Positions 1 to 6,572 are shown, counted from the first letter of the stretch. The stretch is 7,813 nucleotides of DNA from DATNBT01 sp964579765 (GCA_964579765.1 CAZOIK010000264.1:1-7813), one strand, 5' to 3'. Made by a program: numbers and translations. The notes: generated from the letters alone by a model not told the origin.

Positions 1-671
1 AGCGGGCCCCAGACGATCGCCGTGTCCACGCCGCCCTCCGCGACGGCGTCCACGATGCCGCGCTGCGGGTCGATCTGCGAGTAGTCGCCGTAGACCGTGA
101 AGCCGCGCACGTTGGCGACGAGGTGCCTGCCCGCGAGCGCCTGGGCCGCCGGCGGGTTCTCGTAGTCGTTGCCCGTGATCTGCACGCCGATCGTCAGCCG
201 CCGCAGCAGCGGATCGTCGAGCGACGCGGGGTGCGTCCGCCGACTTCGTCGCGACACGAACACATACGTCGATCGGTAGTAGGGCCTCGTCGTCCACGCG
301 CGATCGTAGTGATCGGGCAGCCCCATGACCACGTCGCAGAAGCCGGCGCCGAGCGTGTTGCGGATGAAGCCGCGCCGCTCGGGCATCCAGTAGTACCGCA
401 GCGTGCGCCCGATGTCCGCGGCGACGAGCGCGGCGATCCTGTTCTCGAAGCCCTGCAGGCGCTGATTCGAGAACGGCATGTTGTTCGGGTCGGAACACAC
501 GCGCAGCACCGACGGATCCGCGGGAGGAATGATCGCCGTCTGCACCGGGAGCTCGATGTGCGTCGGAGCCGCCGTGGAGGACAGACCCGCAGGTCCGCGG
601 GATCGGCAGGCCTGAAGGCCTGCGCTACACAGAATGGCCGCGCACACCGCCGCCTTAGAACCCGAAGACAT
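1..671 (-). CDS. xoxJ: XoxJ-like periplasmic substrate-binding protein, 3' end cut by window edge
   Basis: The frame is open for 223 codons from ATG at 671 to the left edge, so the C-terminus is missing. The start is chosen because GGAGG lies 8 bases before the ATG, inside the end of the dehydrogenase gene, which it overlaps by 17 bases. Residues 1-22 form a secretion signal ending in L-Q-A-C (Cys22), a possible lipobox. The mature part begins with LRVCSDPNNMPFSN (residues 56-69), followed by GFENRIAALVAADIGR, YYWMPERRGFIRNTL and CDVVMGLPDHYDR. These are characteristic of the family 3 solute-binding-like proteins associated with quinoprotein dehydrogenases. Known XoxJ/MxaJ proteins are periplasmic and are thought to help activate the methanol dehydrogenase rather than feed a transporter; no ABC permease or ATPase is visible here. 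Oddity: a palindromic repeat at 584-623 is read in frame within the signal region. Family assignment is firm; the XoxJ role is inferred from position next to xoxF. Confidence 0.87.
   Translation of the reverse strand, partial: MSSGSKAAVCAAILCSAGLQACRSRGPAGLSSTAAPTHIELPVQTAIIPPADPSVLRVCSDPNNMPFSNQRLQGFENRIAALVAADIGRTLRYYWMPERRGFIRNTLGAGFCDVVMGLPDHYDRAWTTRPYYRSTYVFVSRRSRRTHPASLDDPLLRRLTIGVQITGNDYENPPAAQALAGRHLVANVRGFTVYGDYSQIDPQRGIVDAVAEGGVDTAIVWGP
584..630. repeat. REP-like double palindrome inside the start of xoxJ
   Basis: Two adjacent inverted repeats are visible. The first pairs 586-590 with 597-601 (cccgc/gcggg, 6-base loop). The second pairs 606-612 with 617-623 (gcaggcc/ggcctgc, 7 base pairs, TGAA loop) and is followed by gctacac. 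Only one copy is in this window, so calling it a repeat rests on my recollection of similar units scattered in acidobacterial genomes, which I could not check. It is read through in frame by xoxJ, giving AGLQACRSRGPAGLSS. Confidence 0.55.
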
Positions 672-2562
672 ACAGTGCGCCTCCAGGCCCGGTGTACTTC
701 TTGATGTCTTTCATCGCGCCGACGACGCCGAGCGCCGCGTACGGGTCGTCGGTCGAGAGCGACGGAAACGCGACCGCGCCCATCCAGCCGCCGACGCCCG
801 AGTACACCGCGACGTACTGCTTGCCGTCGGGTCCGAGATACGTGATCGGATCGCCGATGATCCCCGAGCCGGTGTGGAACTGCCAGAGCTGCGCGCCGGT
901 TCGCGCGTCGAGCGCGCGGAACCAGCCCTCCATCGTCCCGTAGAAGACGACGTCGCCGCCCGTCGCGAGCACGCCGCTGTAGACGGGCAGCACCGGATCC
1001 TTCACGCCGAACAGCTTCTTCTGCTTGACGACGTCCCAGCCGACGAGCTCGCCCTGATAGCCGCCGGGGCCGGCGTACATCTTCACGCTCGCGCCGAGGT
1101 ACGGCGTGCCGGCGATGTAGTTGGCGTCGATGCCCTCGTAGTCCATGCACGTGTTGTGCGCCGGGATGTAGAGCAGTCCGGTGCGTGGCGAGAAGGCGGA
1201 CGGGATGTAGTCTTTCGCGCCGGTCGAGGACGGACAGATGTCGCCCGTGACCTTGCCGTAGTGCGTGCGCTTGTCGGCATTTTCGTTCGCTTCGCCGGTC
1301 TTCAGATCGAATCCCGTCGCCCAGTTCACCGGCTCGAACGGCTCGGCCGACAGCAGTTCGCCGCTGATGCGATCGAGCACGAACACGAACCCGGTACGGC
1401 CAGGGTGAATCAGCAGCTTGCGCGGCTGGCCGTTCCAGTTCATGTCAACGAGGATGTTCTCCATGATCTCGTCGTAGTCCCACGCGTCGTGCTTCGTGAT
1501 CTGGTATGCCCAGCGCGCCTCGCCCGTGTCGGCGTCGCGCGCGACGATCGCGCACGACCACTTGTTGTCGCCGGGCCGCAGATCCGGGTTCCACACGCCG
1601 GGGTTGCCGGTGCCGTAGTAGAAAAGGTTCGACTCAGGGTCGTAGCTCAGCCAGCCCCAGACCGTGCCGCCGCCCAGCTTCCATTGATCCGGCGGCCACG
1701 TCTTCACGCCCAGATCGGTGCCCTGATCCTTTTTGTAGAACGGGTGGAAGTCCTTGCCGATCTTCACGTCCGCGTCGGGGCCGGTGTTGTACGCCTTCCA
1801 CAGCAGCTTGCCGCTATCGGCGTCGAGGGCCGCGACATACCCGCGGACGCCGAGCTCTCCGCCCGAGTTGCCGACGATGACCTTCTTCTTGACGACGAGC
1901 GGCGCGGTCGTGAACGTCTCGCCGCGGTTCATGTCGCCGACCGTCGTCCGCCACACCTGCGTGCCGCTCGCCGCATCGACGGCGACCACTTCGGCGTCGA
2001 GCAGGCTGTAGACGATCTTGCCGTCGATGTACGACGCGCCGCGGTTGACCACGTCGCAGCACGCGATGCCGACCGATCGCGGATCCGGGTGCGGCTCGTA
2101 CTTCCACTTCAGCGCACCGCCGGGCTTGGTCAGGTCGATCGCGAGCAGATCGTTCGGAAACGGCGTGACGATGTACAGCGTGTTGTTGACGACGAGCGGC
2201 TGGCCCTCGTGGCCGTGCGGGATGCCGGTGGAGACCGTGGTCTTCACCACGAGGTTGCGCACGTTCGTCGCCTTGATCTGATCGAGCGGGCTGTACCGCA
2301 GGGCGCCGTAGTCGCCGGAGGGCTTCGTCCACTGGCCGTTCGGCAGATCGGCGTCGATCGGCTTGAACCCGGCCGGCGCGCCCGACGCCGTGCTCGTTGT
2401 CGGCGCCTGCTGCAGCGGCGTACCGTTGCCGTCGCCCGACGGCGGATCGGCGGCCGCGTGCACGCGCGAGCCGCCGCATCCGAGCGACAGCGCCGCCGCG
2501 ACGGCGCAGAGTCCGGTTGCGATCGGCCATCTGCGGAGACCCGATGCTGCTGCACTGATCAC
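655..2562 (-). CDS. xoxF: PQQ- and lanthanide-dependent methanol/alcohol dehydrogenase, XoxF type
   Basis: This 635-residue periplasmic quinoprotein is predicted to oxidise methanol or a related primary alcohol and pass electrons to a cytochrome c. A signal peptide covers about residues 1-29, possibly ending in a lipoprotein Cys29, followed by a low-complexity linker to about residue 70 and an eight-bladed beta-propeller. Visible cofactor features are Glu119 in HGHEGQPLV, the adjacent Cys168-Cys169 pair (the PQQ-contacting vicinal disulphide), Arg174, the stacking Trp302 in GGGTVWGW, Glu236 in SGGELGVRG, Asn320 in YYGTGNP, and Asp362-Tyr-Asp364 in HDAWDYD. The second Asp of the D-x-D pair is the established mark of lanthanide-using XoxF enzymes; calcium-dependent MxaF has Ala there. 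The start is GTG at 2562, only 4 bases after the cytochrome stop, with GAGGTGA 7-8 bases upstream. The Asp is followed by E-I-M rather than the more usual G-V-N, so it may belong to a divergent XoxF clade; the true substrate is uncertain. Confidence 0.92.
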   Translation of the reverse strand: MISAAASGLRRWPIATGLCAVAAALSLGCGGSRVHAAADPPSGDGNGTPLQQAPTTSTASGAPAGFKPIDADLPNGQWTKPSGDYGALRYSPLDQIKATNVRNLVVKTTVSTGIPHGHEGQPLVVNNTLYIVTPFPNDLLAIDLTKPGGALKWKYEPHPDPRSVGIACCDVVNRGASYIDGKIVYSLLDAEVVAVDAASGTQVWRTTVGDMNRGETFTTAPLVVKKKVIVGNSGGELGVRGYVAALDADSGKLLWKAYNTGPDADVKIGKDFHPFYKKDQGTDLGVKTWPPDQWKLGGGTVWGWLSYDPESNLFYYGTGNPGVWNPDLRPGDNKWSCAIVARDADTGEARWAYQITKHDAWDYDEIMENILVDMNWNGQPRKLLIHPGRTGFVFVLDRISGELLSAEPFEPVNWATGFDLKTGEANENADKRTHYGKVTGDICPSSTGAKDYIPSAFSPRTGLLYIPAHNTCMDYEGIDANYIAGTPYLGASVKMYAGPGGYQGELVGWDVVKQKKLFGVKDPVLPVYSGVLATGGDVVFYGTMEGWFRALDARTGAQLWQFHTGSGIIGDPITYLGPDGKQYVAVYSGVGGWMGAVAFPSLSTDDPYAALGVVGAMKDIKKYTGPGGALYVFGF

Positions 2563-2566
2563 GGCG

Positions 2567-2950
2567 TCACCTCAAGGTGTAGAGATAGGCCACGACGTCG
2601 CGCGCCTGCCGCTCGTCGAGCCCGAGATCCGGCATCGCCGTCGTCGGCTCGATCGACCACGGCTGGCGGACCCACTGCGCCAGGTTGTCGGGCGTGTTCG
2701 GCACTTCGCCGGCGACGTAGGTGCGGCGCGCAAACCAGAGCAGGGGCGGCGCGACGAGCCCGTCGGCGCCGCGGACGCCGGGAATGGTGTGGCACGAGCC
2801 GCAGTCGTATTCCTGGATCACCGCGCGGCCGCGCGCCGCGTTGCCGCCCGTGTCGATGCTGGCCGCGACGCCTTCTTCCGGGCTGTTGCCCCGGCACGCG
2901 CTCGCGGCGAGCGCGAACAGACCGATGACGAGGACGTGCGATGTCTTCAT
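2567..2950 (-). CDS. class I cytochrome c, probably lipid-anchored
   Basis: This is a 127-residue, single-haem cytochrome c. Haem attachment is at CGSCH (Cys50, Cys53, His54), and Met106 in TAMPDLGL is the likely sixth ligand. The C-terminal helix is DERQARDVVAYLYTL, typical of small class I cytochromes. Residues 1-19 form an export signal ending A-S-A-C (Cys19), a plausible though not ideal lipobox, followed by a polar linker of about 18 residues before the haem domain. It would act on the outer face of the inner membrane. The ATG at 2950 overlaps the preceding gene by four bases (ATGA), and the stop lies 4 bases before the dehydrogenase GTG. Its position between the oxidase and XoxF makes it the likely electron carrier between them, the job done by XoxG (cytochrome cL) elsewhere. 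It is smaller than typical XoxG proteins, so I give no symbol. Confidence 0.9.
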   Translation of the reverse strand: MKTSHVLVIGLFALAASACRGNSPEEGVAASIDTGGNAARGRAVIQEYDCGSCHTIPGVRGADGLVAPPLLWFARRTYVAGEVPNTPDNLAQWVRQPWSIEPTTAMPDLGLDERQARDVVAYLYTLR

Positions 2951-3318
2951 CGCATCCCGCCGCAGACGTTGATCAGCACGCTCGACAACCCCGCCCACAC
3001 GATCGCGACGATGAACAGCGAGCTCACGAAGACGCCGCTGACCGACATGAACTCGACGCGGTCGCGTCCTTGGAGGGTGCGCTCGAGCGTGCTCGAGACG
3101 GACTGGCGCCAGTTCTCGCGTGCGATGCCGAGCGCCACCAGCGTCGTGCCGAGCGCCGCCAGGCTGATGAGCCCGGTGACCAGGCGCACCGAGCCGATCG
3201 ACATGTCGGTGCAGATGCGGTCGCCGAAGAACCAGCCGAGCGCTCCCTGCGCGATCCACACCGCGGGTGGCGCGAGAATCGCGAACCAGAGCCGTGTGGC
3301 GGAGATGTGCTCGCTCAT
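2947..3318 (-). CDS. small three-helix membrane protein of the oxidase operon, function unknown
   Basis: I do not recognise the family. The 123-residue protein starts with ATG at 3318, overlapping the subunit III stop by four bases (ATGA), and its own stop overlaps the cytochrome c ATG in the same way. Hydrophobic segments lie at about residues 9-31, 43-65 and 93-114. Between the second and third is a charged stretch (about 66-90) with ARENWRQS and LQGRDRVEF. The C-terminus is short and ends CGGMR. There are two cysteines (Cys36 near the end of helix 1 and Cys119), but no CXXCH, CuA-type or other redox motif. Because it is locked between oxidase subunits and the cytochrome, a role as an accessory oxidase subunit, membrane anchor or assembly factor is likely, but this rests on context only. 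Confidence 0.82.
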   Translation of the reverse strand: MSEHISATRLWFAILAPPAVWIAQGALGWFFGDRICTDMSIGSVRLVTGLISLAALGTTLVALGIARENWRQSVSSTLERTLQGRDRVEFMSVSGVFVSSLFIVAIVWAGLSSVLINVCGGMR

Positions 3319-3926
3319 GACCTCAGGTTCGGCATGACGTACAGCAGGGCCACGATGAACACCCATACCGTGTCCACGAAGTGCCAGTAGAGCCCGACGT
3401 TGTGCAGCACGTGGTGCGGCGGCTTCGACGAGGGGCCCCAGTGCTCGGTGGGCATGATGAGCACGTAGCCGAGCATCAGGAGCCCGAGCACGACGTGCGC
3501 GCCGTGCAGGCTCGTGATGGTGAAGAAGATCGATCCGTACGCGTCGCTGGTCGGAAGAATCGTCCTGGCGCGGTCCAGGTACTCGAAGACCTGCAGCGTG
3601 ACGAACGCGGCGCCCATGATCACGGTGACGATCACGCCGAGCCGCGCGCGGCCGATCTGGCCCTTCTTCTCGCCCCGCTCGCCCCAGTAGAGAACGACGC
3701 TGCTCGACACGAGAATCGCGAGCATCGGCAGCGCGAGGCGCAGCCTCGGCACGTCTGTCGGCCATTTCGCCGCGGCGTGGCCGAGATAGAAGTACGTGAA
3801 GAAGAGCATCAGGAAGAGCATCGCCTCGGTCAGGATGAACAGCTCCATCGCGATCGTGCCGCGACGGACGTCGAGTACTCCTGGAGGCGGCGCGAGGCGC
3901 TGCGGGCCTGCCACCGCGGTGTTCAT
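3315..3926 (-). CDS. haem-copper oxidase subunit III, short five-helix form
   Basis: This 203-residue integral membrane protein matches the COX3 family. Helices lie at about residues 28-48, 64-80, 95-115, 131-156 and 180-198, the five-helix bacterial form without the first two helices of mitochondrial subunit III. Diagnostic residues are Glu34 in FILTEAMLF (matching the carbodiimide-reactive Glu of helix III), His141 and His144 in SLHGAHV, and the terminal GLYWHFVDTVWVFIV segment with His182 and Asp185. Subunit III normally stabilises subunit I during turnover and helps proton uptake near the D-channel mouth. The start at 3926 is supported by GGAGG 8 bases upstream and by the ATGA overlap with the subunit I stop. 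Keeping subunit III while subunit I lacks the usual D-channel Glu is notable. Confidence 0.92.
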   Translation of the reverse strand: MNTAVAGPQRLAPPPGVLDVRRGTIAMELFILTEAMLFLMLFFTYFYLGHAAAKWPTDVPRLRLALPMLAILVSSSVVLYWGERGEKKGQIGRARLGVIVTVIMGAAFVTLQVFEYLDRARTILPTSDAYGSIFFTITSLHGAHVVLGLLMLGYVLIMPTEHWGPSSKPPHHVLHNVGLYWHFVDTVWVFIVALLYVMPNLRS

Positions 3927-5830
3927 GCGACCGCCCTCCGTTCGCGGTGCGCCAGCTTCCGCTCCGATTCCGGCCAGAGCCACGCCGCGGTGAAGAACAG
4001 GCAGACGACGACGGACGCCAGCACCAGCCAGATCAGCTTGAAGAGGAGGAGCGCGAAGATCGCCGTCATCGCGAGCGCGAGCGAAATCGGCATCAGCGTC
4101 TCCTCGGGCATCTTCGCGACGGCGAACGGCTCGCCGTCGAGCGGCGTCGTCGCAATCGTGACGCGCTCGTGGTCGAGGAACCGCTCGCCGTTCGGATCCT
4201 CGTGCTCGTCGTACTCGTCCCACAGCGGATAGCGCGTGGCGACGGCCGGAATGTGCGGCGTGCCGTACACCGGCGGCGGCGAGGCGACGTCCCACTCGAG
4301 CGTGTTGGCCTGCCACGGATCGTGGCCGGCGAGCCGTCCGCTGCGGATGCTCTTGACGAAGTTGACCAGGCTCACGCCGACGCCGGCGGCGAGCAGGAAC
4401 GCGCCGACGGTCATGACCATGTTCCACGGGCCCCAGCCGCTGATGGCCGGGTAGGTGTAGATGCGGCGCGGCATCCCCAGCAGTCCGACGATGTGCATCG
4501 GGAAGAAGACGAGGTTGAACCCGACGAACATGATCACGAAGCTCACCTTGCCGAGCGTCTCGTTCATCATGCGGCCCGTGATCTTCGGCAGCCAGTAGTA
4601 GAACCCCGCGAAGACCGGGAACATGTTGGCGCCGACGAGCACATAGTGCAGGTGAGAGACGACGAAGTAGGTGTCGGTGAGCTGCCAGTCGAACGGAATG
4701 ACGGCCGTCGCGATGCCGTTCAAGCCGCCGATCACGAAGACGGCGAGAAAGCCCATCGCGAACAGCATCGACGTCGTGAGCACGGGCGCGCCGAGCCAGA
4801 TGGTCGCGACCCAGGCGAACACCTGCACCGCGCTGAAGATCGAGATCGTCATGCTCGCGGCGCTGAAGAAGCTCATCGCCATCTGCGGCATGCCGGTCGC
4901 GAACATGTGGTGCACCCACACGCCGAAGCCGACGACGCCCGTCAGAACGGTCGAGACCGCAACGTAGGTGTAGCCGACGATCGGGCGCCGCGCGAAGACG
5001 GGGATGATCATCGAAATCATGCCCGTGGCCGGCAGGAAGATGATGTACACCCACGGATGGCCGAAGAACCAGAACAGCTGCTGCCAGAGCAGCACGCTGC
5101 CGCCGTCGCTGACGTCGTAGAAATGCGTGCCCCAGCGGCGATCGAGCTCGAGAAAGCCCAGCGCGGCGGTGAGGGCGGGGAGCGAGAGAAGAATCGAGAT
5201 GGAGATCGTCAGCGTGCTGTAGAAGAACAGCGGCATCCTGCTGACGCTCATGCCCGGCGCGCGCAGCCGGAAGATGGTGACGATGAAGTTGATCGCGCCG
5301 GCCGTCGTCGAGATCGTCAGCAGGAGCAGGGCGAGCGCGAAGAAGTCGATGTTGAGCCCCGGCGAATACGGCGTCAGCGTGTACGGCACGTAGTTGAACC
5401 AGCCGCCGTGCGGCGCCTGGCCGATGAACGGGCTCGCGTACAGCAGGGCGCCGGAGAAGAGGAACGACCAGTACGTGAACGCGTTCAGCCGCGGAAACGC
5501 CATGTCGCGCGAGCCGCTCATCAGCGGGATCATGTAGTTCGCGAAGCCGGAGAGAATCGGCGACGCGTACCAGTAGATCATCGTGGTGCCGTGCATCGTG
5601 AAGACCTGGTCGTAGGCCTCCGGCGTCAGCACCGTCGCGTCCGGACGTGCGAGCTGCAGCCTCATCAGCAGCGCCTCGAGGCCGCCGATCAGGAGGAAGA
5701 CGAACGCGGTGAACAGGTACCGCTTGCCGACGTCCTTGTGGTCAACCGACTTCAGCCAGCCGGTGAAGGTGTGTGTCCGTTCCCAGAGCGCGAGCAGTCG
5801 ATCTTCGAGCTGCGGATGGGGGGCCGGCAT
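3923..5830 (-). CDS. haem-copper oxidase subunit I with atypical proton-channel residues
   Basis: This 635-residue protein is the catalytic subunit of a type A-like oxidase that reduces O2 to water. Metal ligands are all present: His80 (TMHGTTMIYW) and His395 for the low-spin haem, His393 (VSHLHYV) for the high-spin haem, and His258, His307 and His308 for CuB, with Tyr262 in HPWVY as the His-linked tyrosine. Arg455-Arg456 (GMPRRIY) match the propionate-binding pair, and the D-channel entry Asp109 and Asn116 (RDMAFPRLN) are kept. Three usually conserved residues differ: Trp260 where type A1 enzymes have Glu (GHPEVY), Gln336 where the K-channel Lys sits (SAVQVFAW), and Thr385 where the Mg-site His sits (DWQLTDTYF). 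After twelve core helices comes a loop with TLEWDVASPPPVYG (residues 510-523) and two more helices (about 580-618). It is the first gene of the operon; only weak Shine-Dalgarno sequence precedes ATG 5830. No subunit II gene is adjacent. Confidence 0.93.
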   Translation of the reverse strand: MPAPHPQLEDRLLALWERTHTFTGWLKSVDHKDVGKRYLFTAFVFLLIGGLEALLMRLQLARPDATVLTPEAYDQVFTMHGTTMIYWYASPILSGFANYMIPLMSGSRDMAFPRLNAFTYWSFLFSGALLYASPFIGQAPHGGWFNYVPYTLTPYSPGLNIDFFALALLLLTISTTAGAINFIVTIFRLRAPGMSVSRMPLFFYSTLTISISILLSLPALTAALGFLELDRRWGTHFYDVSDGGSVLLWQQLFWFFGHPWVYIIFLPATGMISMIIPVFARRPIVGYTYVAVSTVLTGVVGFGVWVHHMFATGMPQMAMSFFSAASMTISIFSAVQVFAWVATIWLGAPVLTTSMLFAMGFLAVFVIGGLNGIATAVIPFDWQLTDTYFVVSHLHYVLVGANMFPVFAGFYYWLPKITGRMMNETLGKVSFVIMFVGFNLVFFPMHIVGLLGMPRRIYTYPAISGWGPWNMVMTVGAFLLAAGVGVSLVNFVKSIRSGRLAGHDPWQANTLEWDVASPPPVYGTPHIPAVATRYPLWDEYDEHEDPNGERFLDHERVTIATTPLDGEPFAVAKMPEETLMPISLALAMTAIFALLLFKLIWLVLASVVVCLFFTAAWLWPESERKLAHRERRAVA

Positions 5831-6143
5831 GACGCGCTCGTTGACGGTGCAACGTGAGTGCCTGAGCGATGTCCCGGAGCACAGGGCGCTGCGAGAGCGG
5901 CGCGTGGGAAAACGATCTCCGTCTGCGCGGAACCCTTAGGCGTCGGCTGGCTACTTCACGGAAGCGCGCTGCTGCATCCCGGCTGTATGAGCGCCGCTGA
6001 TTCGACGGGCGTGTCGCGGTGAACTCGTATCGACACGCGTGCGCGTGACGCGCGATCGTCTCGGCTGGCACGCCGGGCCCGCATCTGCTCGACCGTTCGA
6101 TTGCTCCTGACGTGGTGGGGCGCGTTGGCGATCGACGCGCCGA
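5831..6143. other. 313-base intergenic region, presumed leader of the oxidase/xoxF operon
   Basis: No supported gene lies here. The open frames crossing it have arginine-rich composition, no family resemblance and no ribosome site. Since the minus-strand operon begins at 5830, its promoter is expected here, but I found no convincing -35/-10 pair. Two perfect 8-base inverted repeats are present: 6009-6016 with 6031-6038 (gcgtgtcg/cgacacgc, 14-base loop) and 6134-6141 with 6161-6168 (gacgcgcc/ggcgcgtc). The second spans the cupin stop codon. In DNA this GC-rich such repeats arise readily by chance. Confidence 0.6.
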
Positions 6144-6572
6144 CTAACGGCCCGGAACGTGGCGCGTCAGCCACGGCGGCATCTCGACGTTCGTCACGTG
6201 ATCTCTGTCCGGCGGCGTCAGACAGACGCCGATGCACAGATAGGGCATGGCCGGATGCGGATTGTGGCCGCGGTGGAACTTCCCGATCGGCTCTGAGTAG
6301 ACGTCGCCGGCCTTCGCGCGCACGAGGATCCCTTCCTCGAACTCGGCCTCGAACATCCCTTCGAGCGCGATGAAGAACGTCGCGCCGTTGTGGCAGTGCC
6401 AGTTGGTGTAGCCGCCGGGCGCGATCTCCGCGTTGTAGATCTGCACCTTCGCCGTGGGATCCTTCGGCAGCGATTCGTAGAGCTGCTCGAAGAGCACGTT
6501 GCGGAACAGCGCGCGTCCAGGGCCCGTGTAGCCGCTGAGGCGCAGTTTCAGATCGGTGGGCTCGTCATGCAT
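6144..6572 (-). CDS. single-domain cupin protein
   Basis: This is a 142-residue conserved-barrel cupin of unknown substrate. Motif 1 is at about residues 54-72 (GYTNWHCHNGATFFIALEG, with His59 and His61). Motif 2 is at 89-104 and fits the classical G-x5-P-x-G-x2-H-x3-N pattern exactly (GDVYSEPIGKFHRGHN, with His100). The Glu expected four residues after the second motif 1 His is replaced by Thr65, so the metal site would have three His rather than three His and one Glu. No signal peptide is seen, so it is probably cytoplasmic. The frame stays open upstream to 6716, but I choose ATG 6572 because AAAGG lies about 8 bases before it, a plausible promoter precedes it, and the upstream residues are arginine-rich and unlike a cupin. 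It may bind a small ligand, act as an enzyme, or sense something; the sequence does not decide. Confidence 0.85.
   Translation of the reverse strand: MHDEPTDLKLRLSGYTGPGRALFRNVLFEQLYESLPKDPTAKVQIYNAEIAPGGYTNWHCHNGATFFIALEGMFEAEFEEGILVRAKAGDVYSEPIGKFHRGHNPHPAMPYLCIGVCLTPPDRDHVTNVEMPPWLTRHVPGR

Noticed and set aside
605..671. A possible frameshift or broken start in xoxJ caused by the palindrome
   Set aside because: The frame from ATG 671 runs through the palindrome without a stop and joins the conserved domain, with a good ribosome site before it.
194..1150. Minus-strand open frame overlapping the xoxF end and xoxJ in another frame
   Set aside because: The neighbouring frame starting at ATG 671 has the binding-protein motifs and a GGAGG site; this one is low-complexity arginine-rich sequence.
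634..2928. Long plus-strand open frame of 764 codons opposite xoxF and the cytochrome gene
   Set aside because: Its Arg/Ala/Val/Asp-rich composition is what the reverse complement of GC-rich codons gives; it has no recognisable domain, and the minus strand here encodes clear conserved proteins.
3947..5857. Plus-strand open frame of 636 codons opposite subunit I
   Set aside because: It mirrors a fully recognisable oxidase gene and is made of runs of charged Arg, Glu, Asp and His residues with no fold-like pattern.
6009..6038. 8-base inverted repeat in the operon leader as a specific regulator site
   Set aside because: A rough estimate gives several perfect 8-base repeats with loops under about 20 bases by chance in a GC-rich window of this size, and no promoter element adjoins it.
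5742..6237. Small open frames between the cupin and subunit I as a remnant of subunit II
   Set aside because: None shows CuA ligands, membrane helices or COX2-like segments; composition matches random GC-rich frames.
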